Source: CAZKTO01 sp964555685
GTDB lineage: Bacteria > Chloroflexota > Dehalococcoidia > SHYB01
Assembly (NCBI GenBank): GCA_964555685.1
Contig: CAZKTO010000009.1
Location: 1 to 62,365 of the forward strand
DNA length: 62,365 nt
Direction of reading: 5' to 3'
Of this stretch, positions 23,858 to 32,484 are shown in pieces; within the stretch, counting starts at the first letter, position 1; every line of letters begins with the position of its first letter. Under the pieces are notes generated by a model. That model did not search any database, had not been told where the DNA came from, and worked only from the letters and a program-made list of their open reading frames with translations. Position numbers and translations under genes: made by a program.

Positions 23858-24016
23858 GGCGGACCTCCCGTACTGGACTCGTGCGGCACTATAGCACGGG
23901 GGACGGTGAACCATAAGGACAGGCGGGCAATGGGAATGCCCTCCTGCCGTAGGGGCAGGCCGGAGCCTGCCCTGAGCGAAGCCGAAGGGTGCCTGCCCGT
24001 CGGTGTAGCCGAGGCG

Positions 24017-24025
24017 TGCTATAGT
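24017..24025 (+). promoter_or_regulatory. Extended -10 promoter element ahead of the SDR remnant
   Basis: TGCTATAGT, an extended -10 element. A GGGGAGG ribosome binding site (24039-24045) follows before the ATG at 24053. These signals outlived the gene and may now drive the LLM gene at 24229. Confidence 0.5.
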
Positions 24026-24052
24026 GCGGGCGCTAGATTGGGGAGGTAGCGC

Positions 24053-24204
24053 ATGGGCCGGCTGGAGGGCAAGGTCGGGCCGATCACCGGGGCCGGCTCG
24101 GCAGGCCCGAGGAGCTGGCCCAGGCCATCGTCTGGCTCATGTCGGACGACGCGTCCTTCGTGACGGGCCACATCCAGATCGTCGACGGCGGCTTCACGGC
24201 GTAG
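24053..24204 (+). pseudogene. Short-chain dehydrogenase remnant (head joined to tail)
   Basis: The first 17 codons read MGRLEGKVGPITGAGSA, the start of an SDR Rossmann fold. The last 34 codons, in another frame, read RPEELAQAIVWLMSDDASFV then TGHIQIVDGGFTA and a TAG stop, the typical SDR C-terminus. About 200 central residues, including the Tyr-x-x-x-Lys active site, are absent. An internal deletion with frame loss is the simplest explanation. An intact SDR is present at 36605. Confidence 0.75.
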
Positions 24205-24228
24205 GGCGCGGCACGGGAGGGAGGGCTC

Positions 24229-25251
24229 ATGCAGTTCAACCTTCGCTACGACCTCCGCAATCCGCCCCAGTGGCGGCGCCCCTTCGACCGCTACTACGCC
24301 CAGTTCCTGGACCAGGCGGCCTGGGCCGACGACCATGGCTTCAGCCGCCTGACGCTCTCGGAGCACCACTTCGTCGAGGACGGCTTCGTCCCGTCGCTGT
24401 TGGTCGCCGCCGCGGCTGTGGCCGCCCGGACCAAGCGCATCCGCATCTGTTTGAATCTCGTCCTCCTGCCCATCAAGCACCCGGTGACGGTGGCCGAGGA
24501 CGCGGCCCTGGTGGACATCATCAGCGGCGGCCGCCTGGAGTTGGTCCTGGGGGCCGGCTACCGTCGCGTGGAGTTCGAGGGGTTCGGGGTCCCGCGCAGC
24601 GAGCGGGCCAGCCGCATGGAAGAGGGGATCGAGATCATCCGCCGCTGCTGGGAGCAGGAGGTCTTCAGCTTCGAAGGACGGCACTGGAGGCTGAAGAACG
24701 TCCGCATGACGCCCAAGCCGGTCCAGAAGCCGCGGCCCAAGATCCTCATGGGCGGGAACTCGGAGGCGGCCGCCCGCCGGGCCGCCCGCATCGCCGACGG
24801 CTTCTGGCCCGTGACGCCGCGCTGGATGCCCTACTACCGCGACGAGCTCATCAAGCTCGGCAAGGACCCGGGCCCGGCGCCCAAGCCGCCGCCCGCGGAC
24901 GCGCCCACGCTGCCCTGGCTCCTCCATGTGGCCCGCGATCCCGGCGCCGCCTGGAAGCGCATCGCGCCCCACGCCAAGTACGAGATGGACGAGTACGGAG
25001 GCATCGCCGCCACCGACGACCCCAATATCCCCATGCGGCCTGTCGCCGACGCGGAGGAGCTGCGCCGGAGCGGGAGCCACCTGATCCTGACGCCGGAGGA
25101 GGCGGTGACCTTCGGCAGGCGCGTGGAGCGGGCCTACGGCCCCGCGGCGGGCCTCGTGTTCCATCCCCTCATCGGCGGCCTGTCCTACGAGGTGGGCCAG
25201 GAGTGCCTGGAGCTCGTCGCCCGCGAGGTCATGCCGCACTTCCGCCGCTAG
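24229..25251 (+). CDS. LLM-class flavin-dependent oxidoreductase
   Basis: 340 aa. Luciferase-like TIM-barrel enzyme using F420 or FMN. NLRYDLRNPPQWRRPFDRYY, DHGFSRLTLSEHHFVEDGF, RIRICLNLVLLPIKHPVTVA, SGGRLELVLGAGYRRVEFEG (cofactor loop) and KPRPKILMGGNSEAAARRAA are family features. ATG preceded by GGGAGG. One of six LLM enzymes in the window; cofactor and substrate cannot be assigned from sequence alone. Confidence 0.88.
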   Translation: MQFNLRYDLRNPPQWRRPFDRYYAQFLDQAAWADDHGFSRLTLSEHHFVEDGFVPSLLVAAAAVAARTKRIRICLNLVLLPIKHPVTVAEDAALVDIISGGRLELVLGAGYRRVEFEGFGVPRSERASRMEEGIEIIRRCWEQEVFSFEGRHWRLKNVRMTPKPVQKPRPKILMGGNSEAAARRAARIADGFWPVTPRWMPYYRDELIKLGKDPGPAPKPPPADAPTLPWLLHVARDPGAAWKRIAPHAKYEMDEYGGIAATDDPNIPMRPVADAEELRRSGSHLILTPEEAVTFGRRVERAYGPAAGLVFHPLIGGLSYEVGQECLELVAREVMPHFRR

Positions 25252-25270
25252 CGACCGCAGCGGGTCGGCG

Positions 25271-26452
25271 CTACCGCGGCAGGCCGAGGCCGCGCTGAGC
25301 GATGACGTTGCGCTGGACCTCGGAGCTTCCGCCCACCATGGTGGCCGAGACCATGGCCAGATAGTAGTCCTGCCACTCGCCGGGCGCCTGCCCTACGAGT
25401 GCCGGCGCGCGGCGCTCGCCGACGCCAAGCTGGCCCGCCAGGCCCAGCATCTCGACGCCCGTCGCCGCGACGCGCTGGCGCGCCTCCTCCGTCACCAGCT
25501 TGGCGATGGAAGCCTCGGCGTTGGGGATCTGCCCCAGGCCCTGAAGCCACGCGACGCGGTAGTTGAGGAGCACGGCCACCCGCGCCTCGATGCGGCGCTG
25601 GGCCAGCCGGTGCCGGACCGGCGCCCGGGCGAGCATCCCGCGCTCGCGGGCGAAGGCGCAGAGGTCGTCCACCACGCGGCTCGCCTCGGCGGCCTGGGCG
25701 ATGCGGTTCCGCTCCAGGTCCATCGTCGTCATCATCTGATAGAAGCCCCGGTTCTCCTCGCCTACCAGCCGGTCCTTTGGCACCCGTACGCGCTCCAGGA
25801 TGATACGGCTCTGAGCGCCGTCCTCGGGGAGGGTCGGCATGAGCTCCACGCGGACGCCCGGCGAGCGCATGTCGAGCAGCAAGAGGCTCACCCCCTTGTG
25901 CTTGGGCGCGTCCGGGTCCGTCCGGGCGGCCAGGATGCACCAGTCGGCGCGCTGGCCCTGGCCGATGAGGTGCTTGATCCCGGTGACGACGAAGTCGTCC
26001 CCGTCCCGCGCCGCGCGCGTCTCCAGCGACGCCAGATCGGAGCCGGCGGCGGGCTCGGAGAAGCCCTGGCACCAGATCACTTCGCCGCGCGAGATGGGCG
26101 GCAGGAAGCGGCGCTTCATCTCCTCGGCGCCGTAGTGGATGATGGTGGGGCCCACGAAGAGGGGGCCGTGGGCCCAGCCGCCGCCGTTGGGGGCCCGGCG
26201 GTAGGCCATCTCCTCCTGGAAGATCATCTGCTCGACGGCCGAGCGCTCCTGGCCGCCGTACTCCCTGGGCCAGGCGATGGTCAGCCAGCCGCGCCGGCCC
26301 AGCGCGCGGTCGAACGCCCGGGCGACGCGCCACTCCTCGTCGCTCATCCAGATGAAGTTGCGGCCGCGCCAGCCGGGAGGCATCTCCCGGGCCAGGAACG
26401 AGCGTATCTCCTCTCGAAAGCGCTCCTGCTCCGCCGTGAACCCGAACTCCAT
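25271..26452 (-). CDS. Acyl-CoA dehydrogenase (393 aa)
   Basis: MEFGFTAEQERFREEIRSFL at the N-terminus, WCQGFSEPAAGSDLASLETR (FAD/substrate motif), DDFVVTGIKHLIGQGQRADW, and the C-terminal GGSSEVQRNVIAQRGLGLPR. The ATG at 26452 is chosen over an upstream ATG at 26530 because it matches the start of the paralogs. The same GFSEP.AGSDLASL and SEVQRN(I/V)IA.RGLGLPR motifs occur in the gene at 38224, which is the same length. Confidence 0.92.
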   Translation of the reverse strand: MEFGFTAEQERFREEIRSFLAREMPPGWRGRNFIWMSDEEWRVARAFDRALGRRGWLTIAWPREYGGQERSAVEQMIFQEEMAYRRAPNGGGWAHGPLFVGPTIIHYGAEEMKRRFLPPISRGEVIWCQGFSEPAAGSDLASLETRAARDGDDFVVTGIKHLIGQGQRADWCILAARTDPDAPKHKGVSLLLLDMRSPGVRVELMPTLPEDGAQSRIILERVRVPKDRLVGEENRGFYQMMTTMDLERNRIAQAAEASRVVDDLCAFARERGMLARAPVRHRLAQRRIEARVAVLLNYRVAWLQGLGQIPNAEASIAKLVTEEARQRVAATGVEMLGLAGQLGVGERRAPALVGQAPGEWQDYYLAMVSATMVGGSSEVQRNVIAQRGLGLPR

Positions 26453-26523
26453 GGGCCCTCCGCCGCTAGGATACCGGCGTCGGTCAAGAGGAGCAAGACG
26501 GCGGGACTCGCAGGTATCTGAGG

Positions 26524-26612
26524 AAGCCATCCCGAAATGCAGGTCATCAGATTAGGTTTCACCCCCACCCCCACCCTCCCCCATCAAGGGGGAGGGAATT
26601 TCGGGATAGCTT
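26524..26612. repeat. Repeat family D, copy 1 (89 bp, 17-bp terminal inverted repeats)
   Basis: AAGCCATCCCGAAATGC (26524-26540) and the reverse complement of 26596-26612, AAGCTATCCCGAAATTC, match at 15 of 17. The interior is C-rich with a CCCTCCCCC...GGGGGAGGG hairpin. The left 31 bp recur at 44616-44645. It fills the divergent gap between the acyl-CoA dehydrogenase and the HEXXH lipoprotein. Confidence 0.6.
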
Positions 26613-26673
26613 GAGGTATACAATGTTCCAGTGGCCGCACAGCATCGCCAGGCGTGGCGCGGAGAGCGCTCCG

Positions 26674-28053
26674 ATGGTCCCCCACAGGCCTGAGGGCAGG
26701 CTCACGCCCTGGCGGTGGATAGCGGCCTTCGTCGCAGCCGCGATCCTCGCGGGCGCGTGCAGCGGGGCCGTCTCTTCGGCTCCCACCCTCGCGCCCACCC
26801 AGACCGCGACGCCAGCCCCCGCGGTCACGCCCCATCCCGCCACCGCCGTCGCGACCGCGGCTGCGCCGCCCCGACAGGTCGGGGCTCCCGCGCCGACCGT
26901 CGCGCCCGAGCTCCTCGCCGCCCTCAAACAGATCGAAGAGCGCGTCATCGGCCTTCGGGGCCTGACCGCCGGCCGGGAACCGGCTCGGCAGTTCGTGACC
27001 CAGGAGGAGCTGCGGCACCTCCTCCTCGAGAAGATCGAGGGCCACACGGAGGAGCTGGCCATCCAGCAGGAGATCCTCACGCTCCTCGGCCTCCTCGAAG
27101 AGGGCCAGGACCTCAAGGCGCTCCAGATCGACCTCCTCACCGACCAGGTCTTGGGCCTCTTCGACCTGGACACCGGCGACATCCTGCTCATCAGCGCGAC
27201 GGCAGACCTGGGGCCCCTCAACGAGTTCACCTACGCCCACGAGTTCACCCATGCGCTCCAGCAGGCCCGCTTCGACCTGGCCGCCCGCCACAAACTGCTC
27301 AAGGACGACTCGGAGGCCCAGGCCGCCTTCGATGCCCTCGTGGAGGGCGACGCGACGCTGCTCCAGACGCAGTACCTGCGCTTCATGGACGTGCGCGAGC
27401 TCCAGCAGGCGATCCAGCGGCAGGGAGAGGACAGCCTCCAAAGGTTCCCGTTCGTGCTCCGGGAGCTGATCCAGTTCCCGTACCAGGAGGGGCTGGCCTT
27501 TGTCACCAACCTCTTTCGCGGGGGCGGATGGCGCGCCGTCGATGCGGCCTACGCTTCGCCGCCGACGACCACCGAGCAGATCATCCACCCGGAGCGATAC
27601 CGGGCGGGCGAGGGGGCGCTCCCCGTGGAGCTGCCCGACCTGGCGGCGGAGCTCGGTCCTGAGTGGACCAAGCGGAAGACGGACAGCCTGGGTGAGTTCG
27701 GCCTGCGCGTGCTCCTGGACGCAGCGATCCCGCGCGACGAGGCGCGGCGCGCCGCCGCTGGCTGGGGCGGCGACCGGCTGGCGCTGCTCAGCGGCCCCGC
27801 GGGGGCCCGGCTGCTTTTCGGACTGGTCCGGTGGGACACCGCGAAGGACGCCGGGGAGTTCGCCGAGGCCTACGCCAAGCTGCTCCGGAACCGGGGCGCC
27901 GGCGTGAGCCAGGACGGCCAGGGGATGGCCGGCTCGGTGGGACGGTACCGCCACGTGCTGCGGCGCCAGGCCGACCAGACGCTCCTCATCATCGCCAGCG
28001 ACCCCACGCTGCCCGAGCGGGTCCTGGCCCGATTCCCAGCCTTCCGCTCTTGA
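26674..28053 (+). CDS. Lipoprotein with HEXXH metallopeptidase-like motif
   Basis: 459 aa from ATG 26674 (GGAGAG upstream); an upstream TTG at 26611 lies inside repeat D and overlaps a TATACA box, so I reject it. Signal peptide ends in AAAILAGACSG (lipobox), then a 60-residue Pro/Ala/Thr linker. The extracellular domain has EFTYAHEFTHALQQARFDL, a zincin-type HExxH with a downstream glutamate candidate in ALVEGDATLLQTQY. This fold occurs as uncharacterised secreted proteins in Chloroflexota. A 16-bp CCCCGAC-AG-GTCGGGG palindrome lies within the linker coding region (26869-26884). Confidence 0.75.
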   Translation: MVPHRPEGRLTPWRWIAAFVAAAILAGACSGAVSSAPTLAPTQTATPAPAVTPHPATAVATAAAPPRQVGAPAPTVAPELLAALKQIEERVIGLRGLTAGREPARQFVTQEELRHLLLEKIEGHTEELAIQQEILTLLGLLEEGQDLKALQIDLLTDQVLGLFDLDTGDILLISATADLGPLNEFTYAHEFTHALQQARFDLAARHKLLKDDSEAQAAFDALVEGDATLLQTQYLRFMDVRELQQAIQRQGEDSLQRFPFVLRELIQFPYQEGLAFVTNLFRGGGWRAVDAAYASPPTTTEQIIHPERYRAGEGALPVELPDLAAELGPEWTKRKTDSLGEFGLRVLLDAAIPRDEARRAAAGWGGDRLALLSGPAGARLLFGLVRWDTAKDAGEFAEAYAKLLRNRGAGVSQDGQGMAGSVGRYRHVLRRQADQTLLIIASDPTLPERVLARFPAFRS

Positions 28054-28088
28054 TCCAGGCCGAGGCTGCGACGACGCCGGCATCCCGG

Positions 28089-28094
28089 TATAAT
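28089..28094 (+). promoter_or_regulatory. TATAAT -10 box of the cvpA-like gene
   Basis: TATAATGG: the consensus -10 box overlaps the first in-frame ATG (28093). That ATG therefore cannot be the start, and the next ATG at 28147 with GGGAG upstream is used instead. No convincing -35. Confidence 0.55.
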
Positions 28095-28146
28095 GGCGGT
28101 GTCCCCCCGTCCCGCCCTCGCGCGGCGGCCCAGGGAGCTCCCGCTC

Positions 28147-28728
28147 ATGAACTGGCTCGATGGCGTCATCCTCGTTCTGATGGTCCTGGGCGGCGTCATC
28201 GGCGCGAGGATGGGGCTGGTGCGCTCTATCTTCTTCGTCGTTGGGCTCATCCTCGGCGCGATCCTGGCCGCGCAGATCAGCGACCGCGCCGCCGGCTGGT
28301 TCACCGACACGCCGGAGGCCAAGGCCACGACCTCAGTGATCGCCTACGGGATCATCCTGCTCGCCGTCTTCATCGCCGCCCAGGTCCTGGGCTCCGTGGC
28401 CGCACGGGTCCTGCGGCCCCCGGTCCTGAAGGCGGCCGACGGCATTGGCGGCGTGGCGTTCGGGATCGCCACGGGGCTACTCCTGGGCGGCGCCCTGGTA
28501 GTGGGCATGGCGCGCTTCGCCTTTGCGGTCTCCGAAAGCCGGCTGGAGCGTATCGAGCGGGCAGCGGCGGACACCACCCTGCGCGACCGCCTGAAAGGAG
28601 CGCTGGTTGACTCCGCGCTCGTTCCAGGGTACCTTGACGGGAGAAAAAAGCTGCCGGGGAGCGCCCTGGGCATGGTCCCGGGCGGCTACAAGGCCGCTCT
28701 CGACGATCTGGAGCGGGCCCGGGAGTAG
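28147..28728 (+). CDS. CvpA family membrane protein
   Basis: 193 aa. Four predicted membrane helices: WLDGVILVLMVLGGVIGARM, SIFFVVGLILGAILAAQ, TTSVIAYGIILLAVFIAAQVLG and GVAFGIATGLLLGGALVVGM. Short CvpA proteins support colicin V export and, in other bacteria, envelope stress resistance. The C-terminus is cytosolic and charged. The start was moved to ATG 28147. The HNH gene follows after 20 bp. Confidence 0.8.
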   Translation: MNWLDGVILVLMVLGGVIGARMGLVRSIFFVVGLILGAILAAQISDRAAGWFTDTPEAKATTSVIAYGIILLAVFIAAQVLGSVAARVLRPPVLKAADGIGGVAFGIATGLLLGGALVVGMARFAFAVSESRLERIERAAADTTLRDRLKGALVDSALVPGYLDGRKKLPGSALGMVPGGYKAALDDLERARE

Positions 28729-28748
28729 ACAGGGCAGGAACGGTTCTC

Positions 28749-29303
28749 ATGGGGCCAGGAAATGGATTTGGACCGCCGAGGGGTTCCCTGGCGAACCTCC
28801 AGGTGCTCCTTTTGAACCAGAACTACGAGCCGCTGAATGTCTGTCCCGTCCGGCGGGCGGTGGTGCTCCTGGGCAAGGGGAAGGCCGAGCTCATGGAGAA
28901 CGGCATGGGCTACCTGCGCACCGCCAGGCAGGCCATCGAGATCCCGTCGGTCATCCGGTTGATGTACCACGTGCGGAGGCCCATCCCGGCCCGGCGGCTG
29001 ACCCGCCGCGAGCTCTTTCACCGGGACCGGCACCAGTGCCAGTACTGCGGCGCCGAGACCCGCGAGCTTACCCTGGACCACGTGATGCCCAGAGTGAGGG
29101 GCGGCAGGCATGTGTGGGAGAACGTGGTGACGGCCTGCACCGTCTGCAACCACCGCAAGGCGGGGCGCACGCCCCATGAGGCCGGCATGCGCCTGCGCAC
29201 CGAGCCCCGGCCGCCGCCCGCGACGCCCTACTACCTGTTCCTGCCCTACCTCGAGCAGCGGCAGGAGTGGCGCAAGTTCGTTCCCGTGAGCGAACGGCGG
29301 TAG
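28749..29303 (+). CDS. HNH endonuclease-domain protein
   Basis: 184 aa. The N-terminal half (LANLQVLLLNQNYEPLNVCP) is a conserved companion domain of stand-alone bacterial HNH proteins. The HNH core is ELFHRDRHQCQYCGAETREL, then LTLDHVMPRVRGGRHVWENV and CTVCNHRKAGRTP, with two CxxC zinc pairs and the catalytic His in LDHV. The C-terminus is YYLFLPYLEQRQEWRKFVP. These genes are chromosomal in many phyla; DNA target and role are unknown. Confidence 0.88.
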   Translation: MGPGNGFGPPRGSLANLQVLLLNQNYEPLNVCPVRRAVVLLGKGKAELMENGMGYLRTARQAIEIPSVIRLMYHVRRPIPARRLTRRELFHRDRHQCQYCGAETRELTLDHVMPRVRGGRHVWENVVTACTVCNHRKAGRTPHEAGMRLRTEPRPPPATPYYLFLPYLEQRQEWRKFVPVSERR

Positions 29304-29309
29304 GGCCCG

Positions 29310-30329
29310 TCAGCGAAAGGCGGCGGGGGCCAGCCCCTCGATGGTCTCGCGGACGGTGCTCCAACCAGCGCCATAGGGCACGAAGAGCACCGGCGAGTCG
29401 ACGCCCGCCGCCTGGATCTCCAGAACGCGCTCGCGGCAGCGCTTGGCGTCGCCGATGACGGCCAGGGCGTCCACCATGGCGTCGGTCACGGCGGCCTGGG
29501 CGCCCTCCCGGTCCCGCCGGCCGGCCCACAGCTCCCTGATGCGGGCGGCCTCCTCCTGGAAGCCGTAGCGCACCATGAGCTCACTGTAGTAGCGCCCCAT
29601 GCCGCCCACGTAGTAGGCGATGTGCCCCCGGGCCAAGGCCCGCGCGTGGGCCGCGTCCGACGAGACGCAGGCGATCATCCACGGCGCCAGCGAGATGCTC
29701 TCGGCCGTGCGCCCCGCCTTTTGCGCCCCCACCGCCAGCCGCGCCCGGAAGTCGGGCAGGTGCCGTGGCGAGAAGAAGACCGGGCACCAGCCATCGGCCA
29801 GCTCGCCGGCCAGCTCGACGTTCTTGGGCCCCATGGCGGCCAGGTAGATGGGGATGTGCTTGCGCGGCGGCTCGAACCGCAGGCGGAAGTCGCGCAGCTT
29901 GAAGAAGCGGCCGTCGAAGTGCACCCGCTCGCCGCTTATAGCCAGGTTGATGATCTCCATGTACTCGCGGGTCCGCGCGAGGGGCGTCTCGAACGGGACC
30001 CCGTGCCAGTCCTGGATGACCTTGGCGCCGCTGGAGCCCAGGCCGAGGATCGCCCGGCCCCCGGAGATATCGTCCAGGGACGCGATGCTCTGGGCGACCA
30101 GGGCGGGCGTGCGGCTGAAGACGTTGACGATGCCCGTGGCCAGCTTGATGCGGGAGGTATTGCAGGCGATGTGGGTGAGGACGGTGAAGAGGTCCCGGCC
30201 CCAGGACTCGCCGACCCACAGAGAGTCGTAGCCCAGCTCCTCGACGCGCCGGGCGTACTCGATGACGCGGCTGCGGGGGGCGTCGTCGCCCAGGCCCAGG
30301 GTCAGACCGATCTTCGGCGGCACGGGCAC
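29310..30329 (-). CDS. LLM-class F420-dependent oxidoreductase
   Basis: 339 aa, similar to 5,10-methylenetetrahydromethanopterin reductase-like enzymes. PKIGLTLGLGDDAPRSRVIE, LGYDSLWVGESWGRDLFTVL, IKLATGIVNVFSRTPALVAQ, SGGRAILGLGSSGAKVIQDW and IPIYLAAMGPKNVELAGELA, ADGWCPVFFS. It converges with the HNH gene (6 bp between stops). A terminator of the upstream ricT gene separates it from that transcript. Confidence 0.9.
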   Translation of the reverse strand: MPVPPKIGLTLGLGDDAPRSRVIEYARRVEELGYDSLWVGESWGRDLFTVLTHIACNTSRIKLATGIVNVFSRTPALVAQSIASLDDISGGRAILGLGSSGAKVIQDWHGVPFETPLARTREYMEIINLAISGERVHFDGRFFKLRDFRLRFEPPRKHIPIYLAAMGPKNVELAGELADGWCPVFFSPRHLPDFRARLAVGAQKAGRTAESISLAPWMIACVSSDAAHARALARGHIAYYVGGMGRYYSELMVRYGFQEEAARIRELWAGRRDREGAQAAVTDAMVDALAVIGDAKRCRERVLEIQAAGVDSPVLFVPYGAGWSTVRETIEGLAPAAFR

Positions 30330-30430
30330 CCTTCTCCGTGGGCCGCGGCTCCGCCGATCGATGGAGGCCGCAGCCTAAAGGACTCCCATCGTAGCACAGC
30401 CTGGCGGCAGGCCAGGACGCCGACAAAGAA

Positions 30431-30459
30431 CGAGGCCCGCGCTCAACGGGCGGGCCTCG
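30431..30459 (-). terminator. Intrinsic terminator downstream of ricT
   Basis: Minus strand CGAGGCCCGC, 9-nt loop, GCGGGCCTCG, then TTCTTTG. A 10-bp GC stem followed by a T-rich tract. Confidence 0.75.
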
Positions 30460-30495
30460 GATGTCCCCAGCGGGCTGGGAAAGCGGTGCGGGACG

Positions 30496-31299
30496 CTATG
30501 GATGGGCGCCCTGGAGCTCGTCCATGGGCACCTCGGCCCACGCGCCGCTCTCCAGCCGCACGGTGATGGTCTGCTTGAGCGGATGGCCCACGACGACGGT
30601 GGCCGGCCCGTTGGCGGTCATGACGGTGCTGCCGATCTTGGGCAACCCGCGCCGCAGCTCGCGGTACTGCTCGTACTCATAGCGGAGGCAGCAGCGGAGC
30701 TTGCCGCAGACGCCGGCGAGGCCCGGCGGGCTCAAGGGCAGGTTCTGCTCCTTGGCCATCTTCATGGTGACGGGCGCAAACTCGACGAGCCAGGTGGAGC
30801 AGCAGAGGGTCCGGCCGCACCGGCCCACGCCGTCCAGGATCTTCGTCTCGTCCCGCGGGCCGATCTGCCGGAGCTCGATCCTGGACCGGTAGTGGTCCCC
30901 CAGACGCCGCTGCACCTCGCGGAAGTCCACGCGGTCATCGGACGTGTAGGTGATGGTGAGTCTGCCGCCATCGAGGGTGAGCTGGGCGTCCACGGGCTTC
31001 ATGGCGAGGTTCAGCTCCCGGACCATCGCCTTGCACTCGGCGAGGGCCTCCTGCGCCTGGGCCTTCAGCCGGTCCCGGTTCTGGATGTCCTCGGGGCTGG
31101 CGCGCCGGACGATGGGCGGGAGCGGCCCCTTGAACTTGCTCATGATGACCTGTCCGGGCGCGATGATCACGTAGCCCAGCTCCTCGCCCTGGTCCGTGCT
31201 CACCACCGCGTAGTCGTTGACGTCGAGGGCGGCGTCTCCGGGATCGTAGTAGAAGACCTTGCCAGCCTTGACAAACCGAACACCGACGACACCGGCCAT
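30496..31299 (-). CDS. ricT: PSP1/RicT-like regulatory protein (YaaT family)
   Basis: 267 aa. In Bacillus, RicT with RicA and RicF binds iron-sulfur clusters and stimulates RNase Y processing and phosphorelay. Family landmarks: VGVRFVKAGKVFYYDPGD, VDFREVQRRLGDHYRSRIEL, QIGPRDETKILDGVGRCGRT and the cysteine cluster LCCSTW...GVCGKLRCCLRYE that carries the cluster ligands. It lies directly after holB, as in Firmicutes, although this is not a spore former by any evidence here. Start at MAGVVGVRF; upstream frame is holB. Confidence 0.9.
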   Translation of the reverse strand: MAGVVGVRFVKAGKVFYYDPGDAALDVNDYAVVSTDQGEELGYVIIAPGQVIMSKFKGPLPPIVRRASPEDIQNRDRLKAQAQEALAECKAMVRELNLAMKPVDAQLTLDGGRLTITYTSDDRVDFREVQRRLGDHYRSRIELRQIGPRDETKILDGVGRCGRTLCCSTWLVEFAPVTMKMAKEQNLPLSPPGLAGVCGKLRCCLRYEYEQYRELRRGLPKIGSTVMTANGPATVVVGHPLKQTITVRLESGAWAEVPMDELQGAHP

Positions 31300-31337
31300 A
31301 GGGGTGGCCCTTTCTTCACACTGGGGTTGTGAACCGC

Positions 31338-32464
31338 CTATCGTACCACGGCGGCGCCGGGCGCGATGGCCGGCAGGTGCAGGAGGAGCGCGTCCAGGGC
31401 GAGGCGCGGGCTGGCGTTGCGGTCCAGATACCCTGCCGTCGCGCCGACGCGGGCGAGGACCGCGTGGATCTCCGCGAGCGAGAGGGCGGCGGCAGTCCGG
31501 TCCAGGACCTCCTGGCGGTCGCCGTTGACCGCCAGGGCCGGCCGGCCGGCCTTGACCAGGAGCACGTCCCGCCACCACTGGCGCAGCAGCGCCAGCCACC
31601 GGGCGATCTCGTCCCGGTCCCCCCGGGAGTAGCCTTCGGCGAGGCGCTCGGACACCTGCGCGACGAGGTCGCCTCGCTGTTCCCCGACGAGGCGCCGCGC
31701 ACCCGCNNNNNNNNNNGGGAGTAGCCTTCGGCGAGGCGCTCGGACAGGGCCAGGCGCTCCGGGTAGCCATGGGACGCCACCTCCGCGATCTCGTCCAGCG
31801 CCGCGGCTCGCTTCTCCACAAGGCTAGGGTCGGCCGCGGCGGCGATGGCCCAGCCGGGGCGGCCTTCGGCCAGGCGCGCCAGCGTCCGGGCGGCCGCGGC
31901 CTCGGCGGCGCGGCGGGCGATCAGCGCCTCCTCGATACGGGCCGCCGGCACCGGCCGCAGCTCGTAGGTCCGGCAGCGGGATGCGACCGTCGGGAGCACG
32001 TTGGCGATCGCTCGCGCCAGGAGGATGAAACAGACGTTGTCCGGCGGCTCCTCCAGCGTCTTGAGCAGCCGGTTGGCCGCCTCGCCGGAGAGGTGCTCGG
32101 CCCCGTCCACGATGCAGACCTTGGCCCGCCCCTCGAAGGGCTGGAGGCCCACCGCCTGCTGGAGGGCCTTGATCTCTTCGATGCCGATCTCCTTGCGAGC
32201 CTCGGCCGGCGCGCCGCGGCCGTGGGCCAGGGAGAGCCTTAGCACATCGGCGTGCTTGCCCTCGCGGGTGCGGCGGCAGGCGCGGCAGGCGTCGCAGGGG
32301 GGCGCCTGGTCCGTGCAGTTCAGCGCCTGGGCCAGGTTCACCGCCAGGGCCATCTTCCCCACGCCCTCGGGGCCCACAAAGAGGTAGGCGTGGGAGAGGC
32401 GGCCCTCGCGGAGGCTCCGCGCCAGCGCCTCCACCACTCCCTCGTGCCCGATGAGGGACCACAT
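31338..32464 (-). CDS. holB: DNA polymerase III delta-prime subunit, interrupted by an assembly gap
   Basis: Clamp-loader subunit. The N-terminal part (32464 to 31717) has SLIGHEGVVEALARSLREGR, LSHAYLFVGPEGVGKMALAV (degenerate Walker A, GKM), the zinc site CDACRACRR, and RLLKTLEEPPDNVCFILLA. The C-terminal part (31655 to 31338) has ARWLALLRQWWRDVLLVKAG and ends VVR. Ten N (31707-31716) and a 30-bp direct repeat (31625-31654 and 31717-31746) separate them. Both parts share SERLAEGYS, so collapsing the repeat yields one continuous frame. Confidence 0.85.
31625..31746. other. Scaffold gap (10 N) flanked by a 30-bp direct repeat
   Basis: GGGAGTAGCCTTCGGCGAGG and the next 10 bases occur at 31625-31654 and again at 31717-31746, either side of NNNNNNNNNN (31707-31716) and a 52-bp unique stretch. 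The duplicated piece encodes SERLAEGYS of HolB. This is the signature of two contigs whose overlapping ends were joined without merging, or of two alleles. Confidence 0.85.
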
Positions 32465-32484
32465 AGAGGACTCCGCGCCGGGCC

